The translations under genes and the position numbers were made by a program. From Oscillibacter sp. (GTDB lineage Bacteria > Bacillota > Clostridia > Oscillospirales > Oscillospiraceae), in the NCBI GenBank assembly GCA_024404295.1, contig JAKSQE010000004.1, positions 1 through 22,773 on the forward strand: a stretch of 22,773 nt of DNA, in the 5' to 3' direction. The notes beneath the pieces are model-generated. The model was not told the DNA's origin. It saw nothing but the letters and a program-made list of their open reading frames with translations, and did not search any database. Shown here in pieces: positions 1 through 6,583 of this stretch (the first letter of the stretch is position 1; each line of letters begins with the position of its first letter).

Positions 1-536
1 GAAACCTTGCCGATGGGGCAGTGAATGATGTTGGTCTTGTCCAGACGATACTCGATCTTACCGGCCTTGACTTCCTTCACGGCCTTCTCAACATCGGGGG
101 TAACGGTGCCGGCCTTGGGAGAGGGCATCAGACCCTTGGGGCCCAGAACCTTACCCAGACGGCCAACCAGACCCATCATGTCGGGGCTGGCAACGACAAC
201 GTCGAAGTCGAACCAGTTTTCCTTCTGGATCTTCTCAACCAGATCCATATCGCCAACGTAGTCGGCGCCGGCAGCCTTAGCAGCCTCAGCCTTGTCGCCC
301 TTAGCGAACACCAACACGCGGACGGTCTTGCCGGTGCCGTGGGGCAGAACGATGGCACCACGGACCTGCTGATCGGCGTGACGGGAGTCAACGCCCAGCT
401 TCACATGCAGCTCAACGGTCTCGTCGAACTTAGCGGAAGCAGTTTTGCAAATGAGAGCCATACCCTCAGCAGCCTCGTACTGAACATTCTTGTCGATCTG
501 CTTGGCGCTCTCCTGATATTTCTTGCCTCTAAACAA
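1..536 (-). CDS. rplA: 50S ribosomal protein L1 (partial, C-terminus beyond window)
   Basis: L1 binds 23S rRNA at the L1 stalk, helps release deacylated tRNA from the E site, and in many bacteria represses its own operon. About 178 codons are present; the C-terminal fifth (the family is about 230 residues) lies past the left edge. The N-terminus reads FRGKKYQESAKQID, followed by the conserved segments VRGAIVLPHGTGKTVRV and GPKGLMPSPKAGTVT, which are diagnostic for L1. No in-frame ATG exists near the start. The start is TTG at 536, chosen because AGGAGG lies at 545-550 with an 8-nt spacer and the protein aligns from there. It is the fifth gene of the rpmG-secE-nusG-rplK-rplA operon and follows rplK after an 86-nt gap holding an L1-site-like RNA element. 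The identification is certain; the start codon is well supported. Confidence 0.96.
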   Translation of the reverse strand, partial: MFRGKKYQESAKQIDKNVQYEAAEGMALICKTASAKFDETVELHVKLGVDSRHADQQVRGAIVLPHGTGKTVRVLVFAKGDKAEAAKAAGADYVGDMDLVEKIQKENWFDFDVVVASPDMMGLVGRLGKVLGPKGLMPSPKAGTVTPDVEKAVKEVKAGKIEYRLDKTNIIHCPIGKV

Positions 537-553
537 TGTTATTTCCTCCTCAT

Positions 554-583
554 AGTGGTTCTTCGGAATTGAATCCTCCCACT
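554..583 (-). promoter_or_regulatory. Putative second L1-binding mRNA site, before rplA
   Basis: On the minus strand the RNA reads AGUGGGAGG at its 5' end and GAAGAACCACU at its 3' end. AGUGG pairs with CCACU, and the purine-rich GAGG strand faces GAAGAA across an internal loop. This resembles the L1 site of 23S rRNA (E. coli H76-78: GUGGGAGG on one strand, GAAAUACCAC on the other). It ends three bases before the AGGAGG of rplA, so bound L1 would block initiation. The resemblance is seen; the function is inferred. Confidence 0.55.
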
Positions 584-587
584 GTAT

Positions 588-606
588 CGAGCGCAATTTA
601 CGCTCG
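588..606 (-). other. Short hairpin in the rplK-rplA gap
   Basis: A perfect six-base-pair stem (CGAGCG with CGCTCG) encloses a seven-base loop. It lies between the rplK stop and the L1-like element. No U-tract follows on the minus strand, so it is not an intrinsic terminator. It could protect or space the downstream element; its role is unknown. Confidence 0.4.
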
Positions 607-622
607 GCTGTGTTTGAAAGAA

Positions 623-1048
623 TTAGTCGCCAACAACAACGCCCATAGAACGAGCGGTACCGGCGATCATGCTCATAGCGGCCTCGAGGCTGCCAGCATT
701 CAGATCACGCATCTTCATCTCAGCGATCTTCTGGATGGAAGCCTTGGAGATGGTTGCAACCTTGGTCTTGTTAGGAACACCAGAGCCAGACTCGATGTTG
801 CACTCCTTCTTGATCAGGACGGCTGCGGGAGGCGTCTTGGTGATGAAGGTGAAGGAACGGTCAGCGTACACGGTGGCGACAACAGGTATGATCCGACCCA
901 TGTCGTTCTTGGTGCGCTCGTTGAATTCCTTCGTAAAAGCGGCGATATTCACGCCATGCTGACCCAGAGCGGGGCCAACGGGGGGAGCGGGAGTTGCCTT
1001 GCCTGCAGGAATCTGCAGTTTAACATAACCAGTAATCTTCTGTGCCAC
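623..1048 (-). CDS. rplK: 50S ribosomal protein L11
   Basis: L11 forms the GTPase-associated region of the large subunit with 23S rRNA and the L10-L12 stalk, and is needed for the stringent response sensor RelA. The 141-residue product is full length. The N-terminal domain carries the characteristic proline-rich segment PAGKATPAPPVGPALGQHG (residues about 15-33). The C-terminal RNA-binding domain ends with GTARSMGVVV. The start is GTG at 1048, nine bases after AGGAGG at 1058-1063, and MAQK is the usual N-terminus. It follows nusG after 126 nt that contain two hairpins and an L1-binding-site mimic, so its translation is probably repressed by L1. Nothing is odd in the protein itself. Confidence 0.98.
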   Translation of the reverse strand: MAQKITGYVKLQIPAGKATPAPPVGPALGQHGVNIAAFTKEFNERTKNDMGRIIPVVATVYADRSFTFITKTPPAAVLIKKECNIESGSGVPNKTKVATISKASIQKIAEMKMRDLNAGSLEAAMSMIAGTARSMGVVVGD

Positions 1049-1072
1049 GGAGTAGCACCTCCTAAATCATAA

Positions 1073-1123
1073 ATGTGGTGGCGGACATCTGTCCGTCTTT
1101 GGCGGGGTAAGTACCCCTCCCAC
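1073..1123 (-). promoter_or_regulatory. L1-binding leader upstream of rplK
   Basis: The minus-strand RNA starts GUGGGAGGGG and ends CCACCACAU, so GUGG can pair with CCAC. Two internal hairpins follow one another: GGGGU/ACCCC with loop ACUU, and CGGAC/GUCCG with loop AGAU. GUGGGAGG with a closing CCAC copies the L1 site of 23S rRNA and matches the kind of leader known before rplK in other bacteria. It lies nine bases upstream of the rplK Shine-Dalgarno. The pairing is seen in the sequence; repression by L1 is inferred from the family. Confidence 0.65.
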
Positions 1124-1127
1124 TTGC

Positions 1128-1162
1128 GCCGGAACACCGGCATGTTTCACCTTGCGGTGAAA
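1128..1162 (-). other. Two adjacent hairpins downstream of nusG
   Basis: On the minus strand, UUUCACC-GCAA-GGUGAAA (1145-1162) is a seven-pair stem with a GNRA tetraloop. It is followed by GCCGG-UGUU-CCGGC (1128-1141). Neither is followed by a run of U, so neither is a standard terminator. They may stabilise the upstream mRNA or act as a processing site between nusG and the ribosomal protein genes. Confidence 0.5.
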
Positions 1163-1174
1163 TTCTTACAGGGA

Positions 1175-1699
1175 TTAGTCCAGAACTTCTACCTGATCCA
1201 GTTCCAATTCCACAGGAGTCTCACGACCGAACATAGAGACCATCACGCTGACGCTGTTCTTCTCCGGATCGATCTCTTCGACCACACCAGTGAAACTCGC
1301 CAACGGGCCGTCCACGATCTTGACGTGATCGCCCACATTGTAATTGACAATAATCTCGTGCTTTTCCATACCCATAGCAAGCACTTCTTCCTCCGTCAGA
1401 GGAATCGGCTTGTTGGCGGTACCGACAAAGCCGGTCACGCCACGGACATTCCGCACCAGATGCCAGGTATCGTCCGTCATGACCATCTTGATCAGCAAGT
1501 AGCCGGGGAACACCTTACGCTCGACTTCTTTGGTCTCGCCGGAATCGGTAACTTCCTTCACCGTCTCCATGGGGATCTCCATGCGCAGGATCATATCCTC
1601 CATGTTACGGCCAGCGACAAACTTTTCAATGCTGGTCTTTACTGCGTTTTCATAACCGGAATAGGTATGAATGACATACCACTTCGCGTTGTCAGACAT
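1175..1699 (-). CDS. nusG: Transcription termination/antitermination factor NusG
   Basis: NusG binds the RNA polymerase clamp, modulates pausing and Rho action, and can link polymerase to the ribosome. The 174-residue protein is of normal length. The NGN domain covers residues about 5-115, with WYVIHTYSGYENAV at its start and VFPGYLLIKMVM in the middle. The KOW domain begins near residue 120 (NVGDHVKIVDGPLASFTG). ATG at 1699 follows GAGAGG by seven bases. It lies 11 bases after secE, the classical secE-nusG pair, and is followed by the rplK leader. There are no insertions of the kind seen in specialised NusG paralogues, so this is the housekeeping copy. Confidence 0.98.
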   Translation of the reverse strand: MSDNAKWYVIHTYSGYENAVKTSIEKFVAGRNMEDMILRMEIPMETVKEVTDSGETKEVERKVFPGYLLIKMVMTDDTWHLVRNVRGVTGFVGTANKPIPLTEEEVLAMGMEKHEIIVNYNVGDHVKIVDGPLASFTGVVEEIDPEKNSVSVMVSMFGRETPVELELDQVEVLD

Positions 1700-1710
1700 A
1701 TTGGTACCTC

Positions 1711-1917
1711 TCAGGCGAACAGGTTCAGAATCATCTGAACTGCTGCATAAGCAACGCCATCAAAGATCCAGATACAAGCGCCAATGATCAGGGAGCACAG
1801 CAGCACAGTGCCAGTGTTCTTCATCACAGTCTTCTTGTTGGGCCAGACAACCTTCTTCAATTCGCTTTTCATCTCGCGGAACCAAGAGCCGCGGCTCTTC
1901 TTAGCTTCTTCTGCCAT
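1711..1917 (-). CDS. secE: Preprotein translocase subunit SecE
   Basis: SecE clamps the SecY channel in the inner membrane and is essential for protein export. This is the short Gram-positive form of 68 residues: a charged amphipathic N-terminus containing the conserved ELKKVVWPNKKTV (about 19-31), then one transmembrane helix (about 36-60). Position between rpmG and nusG is the conserved genomic context and supports the call. The upstream spacing to rpmG is 31 nt. Its ribosome binding site (GAAAGGG, about a dozen bases before ATG) is weaker and farther away than those of its neighbours, which may keep its level below that of the ribosomal proteins. Confidence 0.97.
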   Translation of the reverse strand: MAEEAKKSRGSWFREMKSELKKVVWPNKKTVMKNTGTVLLCSLIIGACIWIFDGVAYAAVQMILNLFA

Positions 1918-1948
1918 GTTTGTTACACGCCCTTTCTTAAAATCGCTC

Positions 1949-2098
1949 TTACTTCGTCTCGCTATGGAGCGTGTGCTTTTTGCAGAAGCGGCAATACTTG
2001 TTCATCTCAAGCTTATCCGGGGTATTTTTCTTGTTCTTCATCGTATTGTAGTTTCTCTGCTTGCACTCATTGCATCTCAAAGTGACTTTTACGCGCAT
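1949..2098 (-). CDS. rpmG: 50S ribosomal protein L33, zinc-binding type
   Basis: A small large-subunit protein of 49 residues. It carries two CxxC pairs, C9/C12 (RCNEC) and C36/C39 (YCRFC), so it is the zinc-binding C+ form rather than the cysteine-free paralogue made during zinc starvation. The start is ATG at 2098, preceded by AAGGAGG with an eight-base gap. A longer in-frame reading from 2215 is rejected because it has no ribosome binding site and adds non-L33 sequence. It is the first gene of the operon, about 138 nt downstream of the predicted transcription start, with a strong hairpin just before its ribosome binding site. Confidence 0.97.
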   Translation of the reverse strand: MRVKVTLRCNECKQRNYNTMKNKKNTPDKLEMNKYCRFCKKHTLHSETK

Positions 2099-2119
2099 TA
2101 ACGGCACCTCCTTATTATT

Positions 2120-2148
2120 GGTATCATTCCCGGCGTGCCGGGGATACC
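2120..2148 (-). promoter_or_regulatory. Leader hairpin upstream of rpmG
   Basis: GGTATC pairs with GATACC, and an inner CCCGG pairs with CCGGG around a four-base loop, with a three-base bulge between. This makes an 11-pair hairpin in the 5' leader, about nine bases before the rpmG Shine-Dalgarno. No U-run follows, so it is not a terminator. It could be a protein-binding leader or a stability element. Confidence 0.5.
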
Positions 2149-2242
2149 GACTGCCTCCCTGAAAGATATAAAGTGGCGTTTTGCTGTGGCCGAAAAGCGA
2201 AAATGCGCACAACAAAAAAGCCCTTTTTCACAGGTATCTAAG

Positions 2243-2271
2243 ATTTTAGCACAAGAATATTTGTCCGTCAA
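2243..2271 (-). promoter_or_regulatory. SigmaA promoter for the rpmG-secE-nusG-rplK-rplA operon
   Basis: On the minus strand TTGACG (2266-2271) and TAAAAT (2243-2248) are separated by exactly 17 bases. The spacer ends in TGTGC, giving a TG one base before the -10 (extended -10). Transcription would begin near 2236, leaving a leader of about 138 nt. Confidence 0.88.
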
Positions 2272-2341
2272 TCATTTTTTGGAAATTTTTCTACCTTTTT
2301 TGTGCGTTTTTCCGGGATTCAGTCAAAATGATTCTCATCTA

Positions 2342-2370
2342 TTGAACTATTGTACGTAGATGTGTATAAT
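2342..2370 (+). promoter_or_regulatory. SigmaA promoter for ruvX and the EamA transporter
   Basis: TTGAAC (2342-2347) and a perfect TATAAT (2365-2370) are separated by 17 bases. It is divergent from the rpmG promoter, with 70 bp between the two -35 boxes. Because transcription must begin after 2370, it rules out the longer ruvX reading frame that starts at 2360. Confidence 0.88.
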
Positions 2371-2443
2371 TCCATTGTTCGACAGCCGTTGTGCATTCCT
2401 AAAGCCAACCGCTTCATTTTTCCATTATAATTATGAGGTATCT

Positions 2444-2863
2444 ATGCGTATTATGGCAATTGACTACGGCGATGCCCACACCGGTATCGCTATTTCCGAC
2501 CCCACCGGTCTGCTGACCGGCTTCACCACTGTGATCACTGCTTACCGGCCTGAAGTGGTTGTTTCCGAGATTGCAAAAATTGCACAGGAGCACGGTGTGG
2601 AAGAACTGGTCCTCGGCCACCCCATTAATATGGACGGTACCCGTGGGCCACGATCCGAGAAAGCTCACGCTATGAAAGCTCTGCTGGAAGAGGCACTCCC
2701 TCTTCCTGTTGTCTTGTGGGATGAGCGCCGCACCACCATTGATGCTCATAATATTTTACTGAACGGCGGAAAAAACGCTAAGCAGCGGAAAAAAATTGTA
2801 GATGCTGTTGCCGCTTCTCTTATTTTAGAGGGATATTTGACCTTTAAGCGCAGTCACGGATAA
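2444..2863 (+). CDS. ruvX: YqgF/RuvX family Holliday junction resolvase-like protein
   Basis: This family has an RNase H-like fold. In E. coli it is linked to 16S rRNA 5'-end maturation, and by fold it was predicted to be a Holliday junction resolvase. The 139-residue product is of normal length. Family motifs are in order: AIDYGDAHTGIAISD (5-19, first acidic residue D7), VLGHPINMDGTRG (56-68), DERRTT (93-98) and VDAVAASLILEGYL (119-132). ATG at 2444 follows GAGG by seven bases and lies downstream of the mapped -10, whereas the in-frame ATG at 2360 lies upstream of it. The next gene follows after 23 bases without a terminator. There is nothing unusual in the protein. Confidence 0.95.
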   Translation: MRIMAIDYGDAHTGIAISDPTGLLTGFTTVITAYRPEVVVSEIAKIAQEHGVEELVLGHPINMDGTRGPRSEKAHAMKALLEEALPLPVVLWDERRTTIDAHNILLNGGKNAKQRKKIVDAVAASLILEGYLTFKRSHG

Positions 2864-2886
2864 GAGATCTTTCACAAGAGGTTTTT

Positions 2887-3765
2887 ATGAAAAATCGAGA
2901 GAAAATTTTGGGTGTTTTTTTCGCACTCTGCACCATTACTATTTGGGGATCAACCTTTATTTTCACAAAGCAGCTCCTGGACTTCTTCACGCCGGCGCAG
3001 GTCATGTTGGTCCGCTTTGCCATTGCTTACGTAGTCCTGTTCCTTATGCGTCCAAAATTTACCCGCCTTACACGTAATGAAATTCTTCTTTTTTTGGTCG
3101 TAACCCTTACTGGCAATACATTGTATTTTCTTGCCGAAAACTATGCATTATCCTTCACTTTGGCATCGAACGTCAGCATTATTGTTGCCACTGCCCCGAT
3201 TTTGACCGCACTTTTGGCGCATTTTACCGGGACGGAGGCATTTCGGCGTACCACTCTGATCGGTTTTTTTATCGCTATTTCCGGCGTAATTTTGGTAGTA
3301 TTTAACGGATCTTTTGTATTAAAGCTGGATCCTCGGGGCGATCTATTGGCACTGGGTGCAGCTCTGAGTTGGGCTGTTTATTCTGTACTGACCATTCGCT
3401 GTACCTCCGGTTATGACCCGTTTCTCTCAACTCGTTACATGATGCTGGGCGGCTTTTTGACAACGCTCCCCATCGTTCTGGTGCAAAATGCTCCGTTTCC
3501 CACAACCGCTCTATTCTCCTGGCCAGTGGGTGCCTATTTCCTCTTCCTCGGTTTTGTCGGAAGCGGGTTATGTTTCTTGATGTGGAATACCGCATTCCGC
3601 TATTTAGGTGCCGTTTCCACAAACAGCTTTATTTATGCACAGCCCTTTATCACAATTGTAGTGGCATTTTTCGTGCTACATGAACCCCTGTCTCTGTTGG
3701 CAGTTCTGGGTGCAATCCTCATCACATTAGGAGTGATCGTTTCCAGAAAGCAGCCAAAGAACTAA
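2887..3765 (+). CDS. EamA/DMT-superfamily membrane transporter
   Basis: A 292-residue integral membrane protein with about ten hydrophobic helices arranged as two EamA repeats (about 7-140 and 152-287). The first helix contains TIWGSTFIFTKQLL followed by a helix with LVRFAIAYVVLFL, typical of the WG...K and R-F-A signatures of the drug/metabolite transporter superfamily. Such proteins export amino acids, metabolites or drugs; the substrate cannot be told here. ATG at 2887 is preceded by AGAGG. It is co-transcribed with ruvX and ends just before a bidirectional terminator. Several T-rich stretches simply reflect the hydrophobic codons. The family call is firm; no specific function is claimed. 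Confidence 0.9.
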   Translation: MKNREKILGVFFALCTITIWGSTFIFTKQLLDFFTPAQVMLVRFAIAYVVLFLMRPKFTRLTRNEILLFLVVTLTGNTLYFLAENYALSFTLASNVSIIVATAPILTALLAHFTGTEAFRRTTLIGFFIAISGVILVVFNGSFVLKLDPRGDLLALGAALSWAVYSVLTIRCTSGYDPFLSTRYMMLGGFLTTLPIVLVQNAPFPTTALFSWPVGAYFLFLGFVGSGLCFLMWNTAFRYLGAVSTNSFIYAQPFITIVVAFFVLHEPLSLLAVLGAILITLGVIVSRKQPKN

Positions 3766-3777
3766 CCACTCTGCAAA

Positions 3778-3806
3778 AAAGCACTTTGGCTGAGCCAAAG
3801 TGCTTT
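3778..3806. terminator. Bidirectional intrinsic terminator
   Basis: A perfect 13-pair stem, AAAGCACTTTGGC with GCCAAAGTGCTTT, around a three-base loop. On the minus strand six T follow at once; on the plus strand TTTCACTTTATTTTTTT follows. It serves the converging transporter operon and the PLP-enzyme operon, and its right edge touches the stop codon of the minus-strand gene. Confidence 0.93.
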
Positions 3807-5134
3807 CACTTTATTTTTTTAATGATATCAACACTTTCCACGCCATAATAGGCGAACAGTTCCAATGCCTCCAAGCCGATTCGTTCCCCGGAAACCGCAA
3901 TGGGAATCGCCGGAGGGCAGGCCACCGTGGGTGCGCCGCAGATGCAGCCCAATGATTTAACAGCAGATATCGATTCATGGGGAGCAAACAGCGCTTCCCG
4001 CACGGTCATCACTTGTTCCCCTCTTGCCAAGGGCAAAGAGCGATGTTCTTGGACAGGCTCAGAATTCCGCCCCAGCAAATCAACAACACGTTGCAAGTCA
4101 GAAACGTCATTTTCCGGTGTTACCATCAGCACCAGATAATCCCGATCGGCGTATTCGCACTCCACGCCTCCAGAACGCAGTGTTTCTGCCAACTTTCTGC
4201 CGTTGCCGGCCACAGTCAGTCGCAAGGGATCGCTCCCCGGCACGGACCAACCGTGTTGATGCGGGAGGTCTTTTACCACGTCCAACCGCGTCACGCATTG
4301 GCAAAGCCTATCAGAATAGTCATCCGCCAGATAGCGGTTGCACAGGTCAAGGGACTGTAAAATCAGATAAGATGGACTGGTAGAGCCAAACAGCGCCATG
4401 GCCGTTTTGGCATTCTCCAGGAGCGCTTTCGGAACGTTTTTAGAGATGTGGAGGTACGCACCACCAGTCAATACCGGCAAGGTTTTATGGGCAGAGTTGC
4501 AGCAAATGTCAGCTCCCAAATCCAGTGGGTGCATGGATGTTTGTAAAAAGTGCAGATACGCTCCATGGGCATTGTCTACCGCCAAAATCGTGCCAAAACG
4601 GTGACATACCTCTGCCAATGCAGCAACGTCAGCCGTACCGCCCAAATAATCCGGACTGGTGAGATAGACTGCCGCAGGCGGTGCAGACAAACTCTTTAAG
4701 GTTCGCTCCAATCCTTCGGGTGTCACAGCACAGCTACATAGAGAAGTATTCTCCTCCGGCCACAGCCAAACGATTTCAAAATCCAGTAATGCTGCGGAAT
4801 ACAAAAATGCCTTATGAACATTTCTTGCAGCAACAATCACCGGCAGAGCATCTTTCGGCCGGTTGGTCAATGCTAAATACAGCATAGCACGAATACACTG
4901 GCTGGATCCTTCGGTGGAGTACAGTGTCCGCCCCGAGCCGAATAGGTCCGTCGCATTTGCCTCACTCTGCGCAATGATACCCTCCGCTTCATACAGGGCA
5001 TCAGCGCCGTTCACCTCGGTAATGTCCAGATGTTCGCAGCCCAAAAACAGCTTCCCTTTATGCCCGGGCATATGCAGTCGGACTGTGTGCAACTCGTTAT
5101 ATCGTTTTACGAAATCAGCAATGGGTGTCTCCAT
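3806..5134 (-). CDS. PLP-dependent Orn/Lys/Arg decarboxylase family protein
   Basis: Fold-type I PLP enzyme of the short Firmicutes form (442 residues, no N-terminal wing domain). Residues 18-27 hold the family motif VRLHMPGHKG. D187 and H190 in VDNAHGAY contact the cofactor ring, and SAHK (214-217) places the Schiff-base lysine at K217. The small C-terminal domain (about 365-442) has CPPAIPIAVSGERI, the usual proline-rich segment. All cofactor residues are intact, so an active arginine, lysine or related decarboxylase is plausible; the substrate is not readable. ATG at 5134 shares its A with the TAA of scfB, and AGGAGG lies inside the scfB end, so the two are translationally coupled. A longer in-frame start at 5176 lies within scfB and lacks support. 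Confidence 0.88.
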   Translation of the reverse strand: METPIADFVKRYNELHTVRLHMPGHKGKLFLGCEHLDITEVNGADALYEAEGIIAQSEANATDLFGSGRTLYSTEGSSQCIRAMLYLALTNRPKDALPVIVAARNVHKAFLYSAALLDFEIVWLWPEENTSLCSCAVTPEGLERTLKSLSAPPAAVYLTSPDYLGGTADVAALAEVCHRFGTILAVDNAHGAYLHFLQTSMHPLDLGADICCNSAHKTLPVLTGGAYLHISKNVPKALLENAKTAMALFGSTSPSYLILQSLDLCNRYLADDYSDRLCQCVTRLDVVKDLPHQHGWSVPGSDPLRLTVAGNGRKLAETLRSGGVECEYADRDYLVLMVTPENDVSDLQRVVDLLGRNSEPVQEHRSLPLARGEQVMTVREALFAPHESISAVKSLGCICGAPTVACPPAIPIAVSGERIGLEALELFAYYGVESVDIIKKIK

Positions 5135-6516
5135 TACTGCTGATCCTCCTGCGCCACTTTCATCATAATGGCACACTCAATACGCTTCTTAAACAGCTCG
5201 CATCCCGCCTCGTATACGCCACGGATGGTTCCGGTGGCATGATAGGCATTGGCAGCGCAGCCGCCGGAACAATACAGCTTGGCCCAGCAGTCGGCACACT
5301 CAGGACGTGCATAGGCATTGCAGGAGCGGAACTCCTCGCGCAGAGCGGTGTTCGTTACACCGTCCCAGATGTTACCCAGCTTGTACTTCTCCCCGCCCAC
5401 AAACTGATGACAGGGATACAGGTCGCCCCAGGGGGTCACAGCCATGTACTCTGTTCCGGATCCACAGCCGGAAACACGCTTATAGATGCAAGGGCCGCCG
5501 GTGAGATCCAGCATATAGTGATAGAACGTGATAGGCTTACCTTCTTTGTCACGGCGCAGCATATCCTTAGCAAGAATCTCATATTGCTCCTTGACAATTT
5601 CCAGATCCTCCGGAGTCAATCCTGCAGGATCACCTGCTGCGCAGACCACAGGCTCCATACTCAGTTCCGTAAAGCCCAGATCATCTGCCATGTGGAACAA
5701 ATCCTTGGTAAAATCCGGATTGGCATGGGTAAAAGTACCGCGCATATAATAGTTCTTTCCACCACGAGATTCCACCATCTTCTGGAACTTGGGTACAATG
5801 CGCTCATAGCTGCCGTTACCGGCATAGTCCACACGCAGGCGATCATGGATCTCCTTGCGGCCATCCAGAGACAGCACCACATTGCTCATTTCCTTGTTTG
5901 CAAACTCAATGACATCATCGTCGATCAACACGCCATTGGTCGTCAGTGTAAAGCGGAAGTTCTTGCCACGTTCTTTCTCTACGCTGCGGGCATAGGCTAC
6001 CAACTGCTTCACAACATCCCAGTTCATCAACGGTTCACCGCCGAAAAAGTCCACTTCCAGATTGGTGCGATGGCCGGAATTCTCCATCAAAAAGTCCAGC
6101 GCACGCTTGCCCACCTCAAAGCTCATCAGCGCACGATCACCATGATACTTACCCTGGCTTGCAAAGCAATAGGAGCAGTTCAGATTACAAGTATGCGCCA
6201 CATGAAGGCATAGTGCCTTGACGACATCACCGGAGCGTTCCTTGAACGTGCCTGCAATATCGGCAAAGGTGTCCTTTGTATAGAGTTTTCCAGCCTTCAC
6301 CAGGCCCTCGACTGCTTCCACACATTCCTGCACTTCCGCTTCCGTAACATCGTCTCGATGGCCGTATTTTTCCATTATCGTGGTCACGATTTCATCTGCA
6401 GAGTGATCAGGGTACAGAGCGATTATGTCGTAAGCCACTTCGTCCACCACATGAATCGAACCGGAGCAGCTGTCCAGCACAATGTTATAACCATTCAGTT
6501 GATACTGATGTACCAT
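5134..6516 (-). CDS. scfB: SCIFF peptide maturase, radical SAM/SPASM thioether synthase
   Basis: This enzyme forms cysteine-to-alpha-carbon thioether bonds (sactionine-like) in the SCIFF peptide. The 460-residue protein has an N-terminal peptide-recognition (RRE-like) region (about 1-95), then the radical SAM core with CxxxCxxC at C110, C114, C117 (TCNLNCSYCF). FFGGEPLMNW lies at 158-166. The SPASM/auxiliary-cluster cysteines include C343, C351, C369, C399, C407, C410, C416, C420 and C439. AAGGAGG precedes ATG at 6516. The precursor scfA lies 67 bases upstream, which confirms the subfamily. Downstream, a PLP decarboxylase-like gene overlaps its stop codon. The motifs are seen; the chemistry is known from the SCIFF maturase family (CteB). 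Confidence 0.95.
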   Translation of the reverse strand: MVHQYQLNGYNIVLDSCSGSIHVVDEVAYDIIALYPDHSADEIVTTIMEKYGHRDDVTEAEVQECVEAVEGLVKAGKLYTKDTFADIAGTFKERSGDVVKALCLHVAHTCNLNCSYCFASQGKYHGDRALMSFEVGKRALDFLMENSGHRTNLEVDFFGGEPLMNWDVVKQLVAYARSVEKERGKNFRFTLTTNGVLIDDDVIEFANKEMSNVVLSLDGRKEIHDRLRVDYAGNGSYERIVPKFQKMVESRGGKNYYMRGTFTHANPDFTKDLFHMADDLGFTELSMEPVVCAAGDPAGLTPEDLEIVKEQYEILAKDMLRRDKEGKPITFYHYMLDLTGGPCIYKRVSGCGSGTEYMAVTPWGDLYPCHQFVGGEKYKLGNIWDGVTNTALREEFRSCNAYARPECADCWAKLYCSGGCAANAYHATGTIRGVYEAGCELFKKRIECAIMMKVAQEDQQ

Positions 6517-6543
6517 AGGGTTTCCCCTCCTTATACATGAAAA

Positions 6544-6565
6544 GTGCCGCCTGTAAGGGCGGCAC
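6544..6565 (-). terminator. Attenuator-like hairpin between scfA and scfB
   Basis: GTGCCGCC pairs perfectly with GGCGGCAC around a six-base loop, followed on the minus strand by TTTTC. The stem is strong and GC-rich but the T tract is only four long, so partial termination is likely. That would give more peptide message than maturase message from one promoter, and could also protect the 3' end of scfA. Confidence 0.7.
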
Positions 6566-6583
6566 CATTTTCATTTTGGTAAA

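Noticed and set aside
21..572. 183-codon plus-strand open frame
   Set aside because: It is the antisense of rplA, whose conserved L1 motifs are on the minus strand; no ribosome binding site or family resemblance.
1128..1162. Terminator between nusG and rplK
   Set aside because: Stable hairpins, but no run of U follows either; operon read-through to the ribosomal genes is expected.
2360..2443. Longer N-terminus for ruvX
   Set aside because: The extra ATG lies upstream of the -10 box at 2365-2370 and the added residues are not conserved family sequence.
5125..6213. 362-codon plus-strand open frame
   Set aside because: Lies entirely opposite scfB, which has all radical SAM and SPASM cysteines; a codon-bias shadow.
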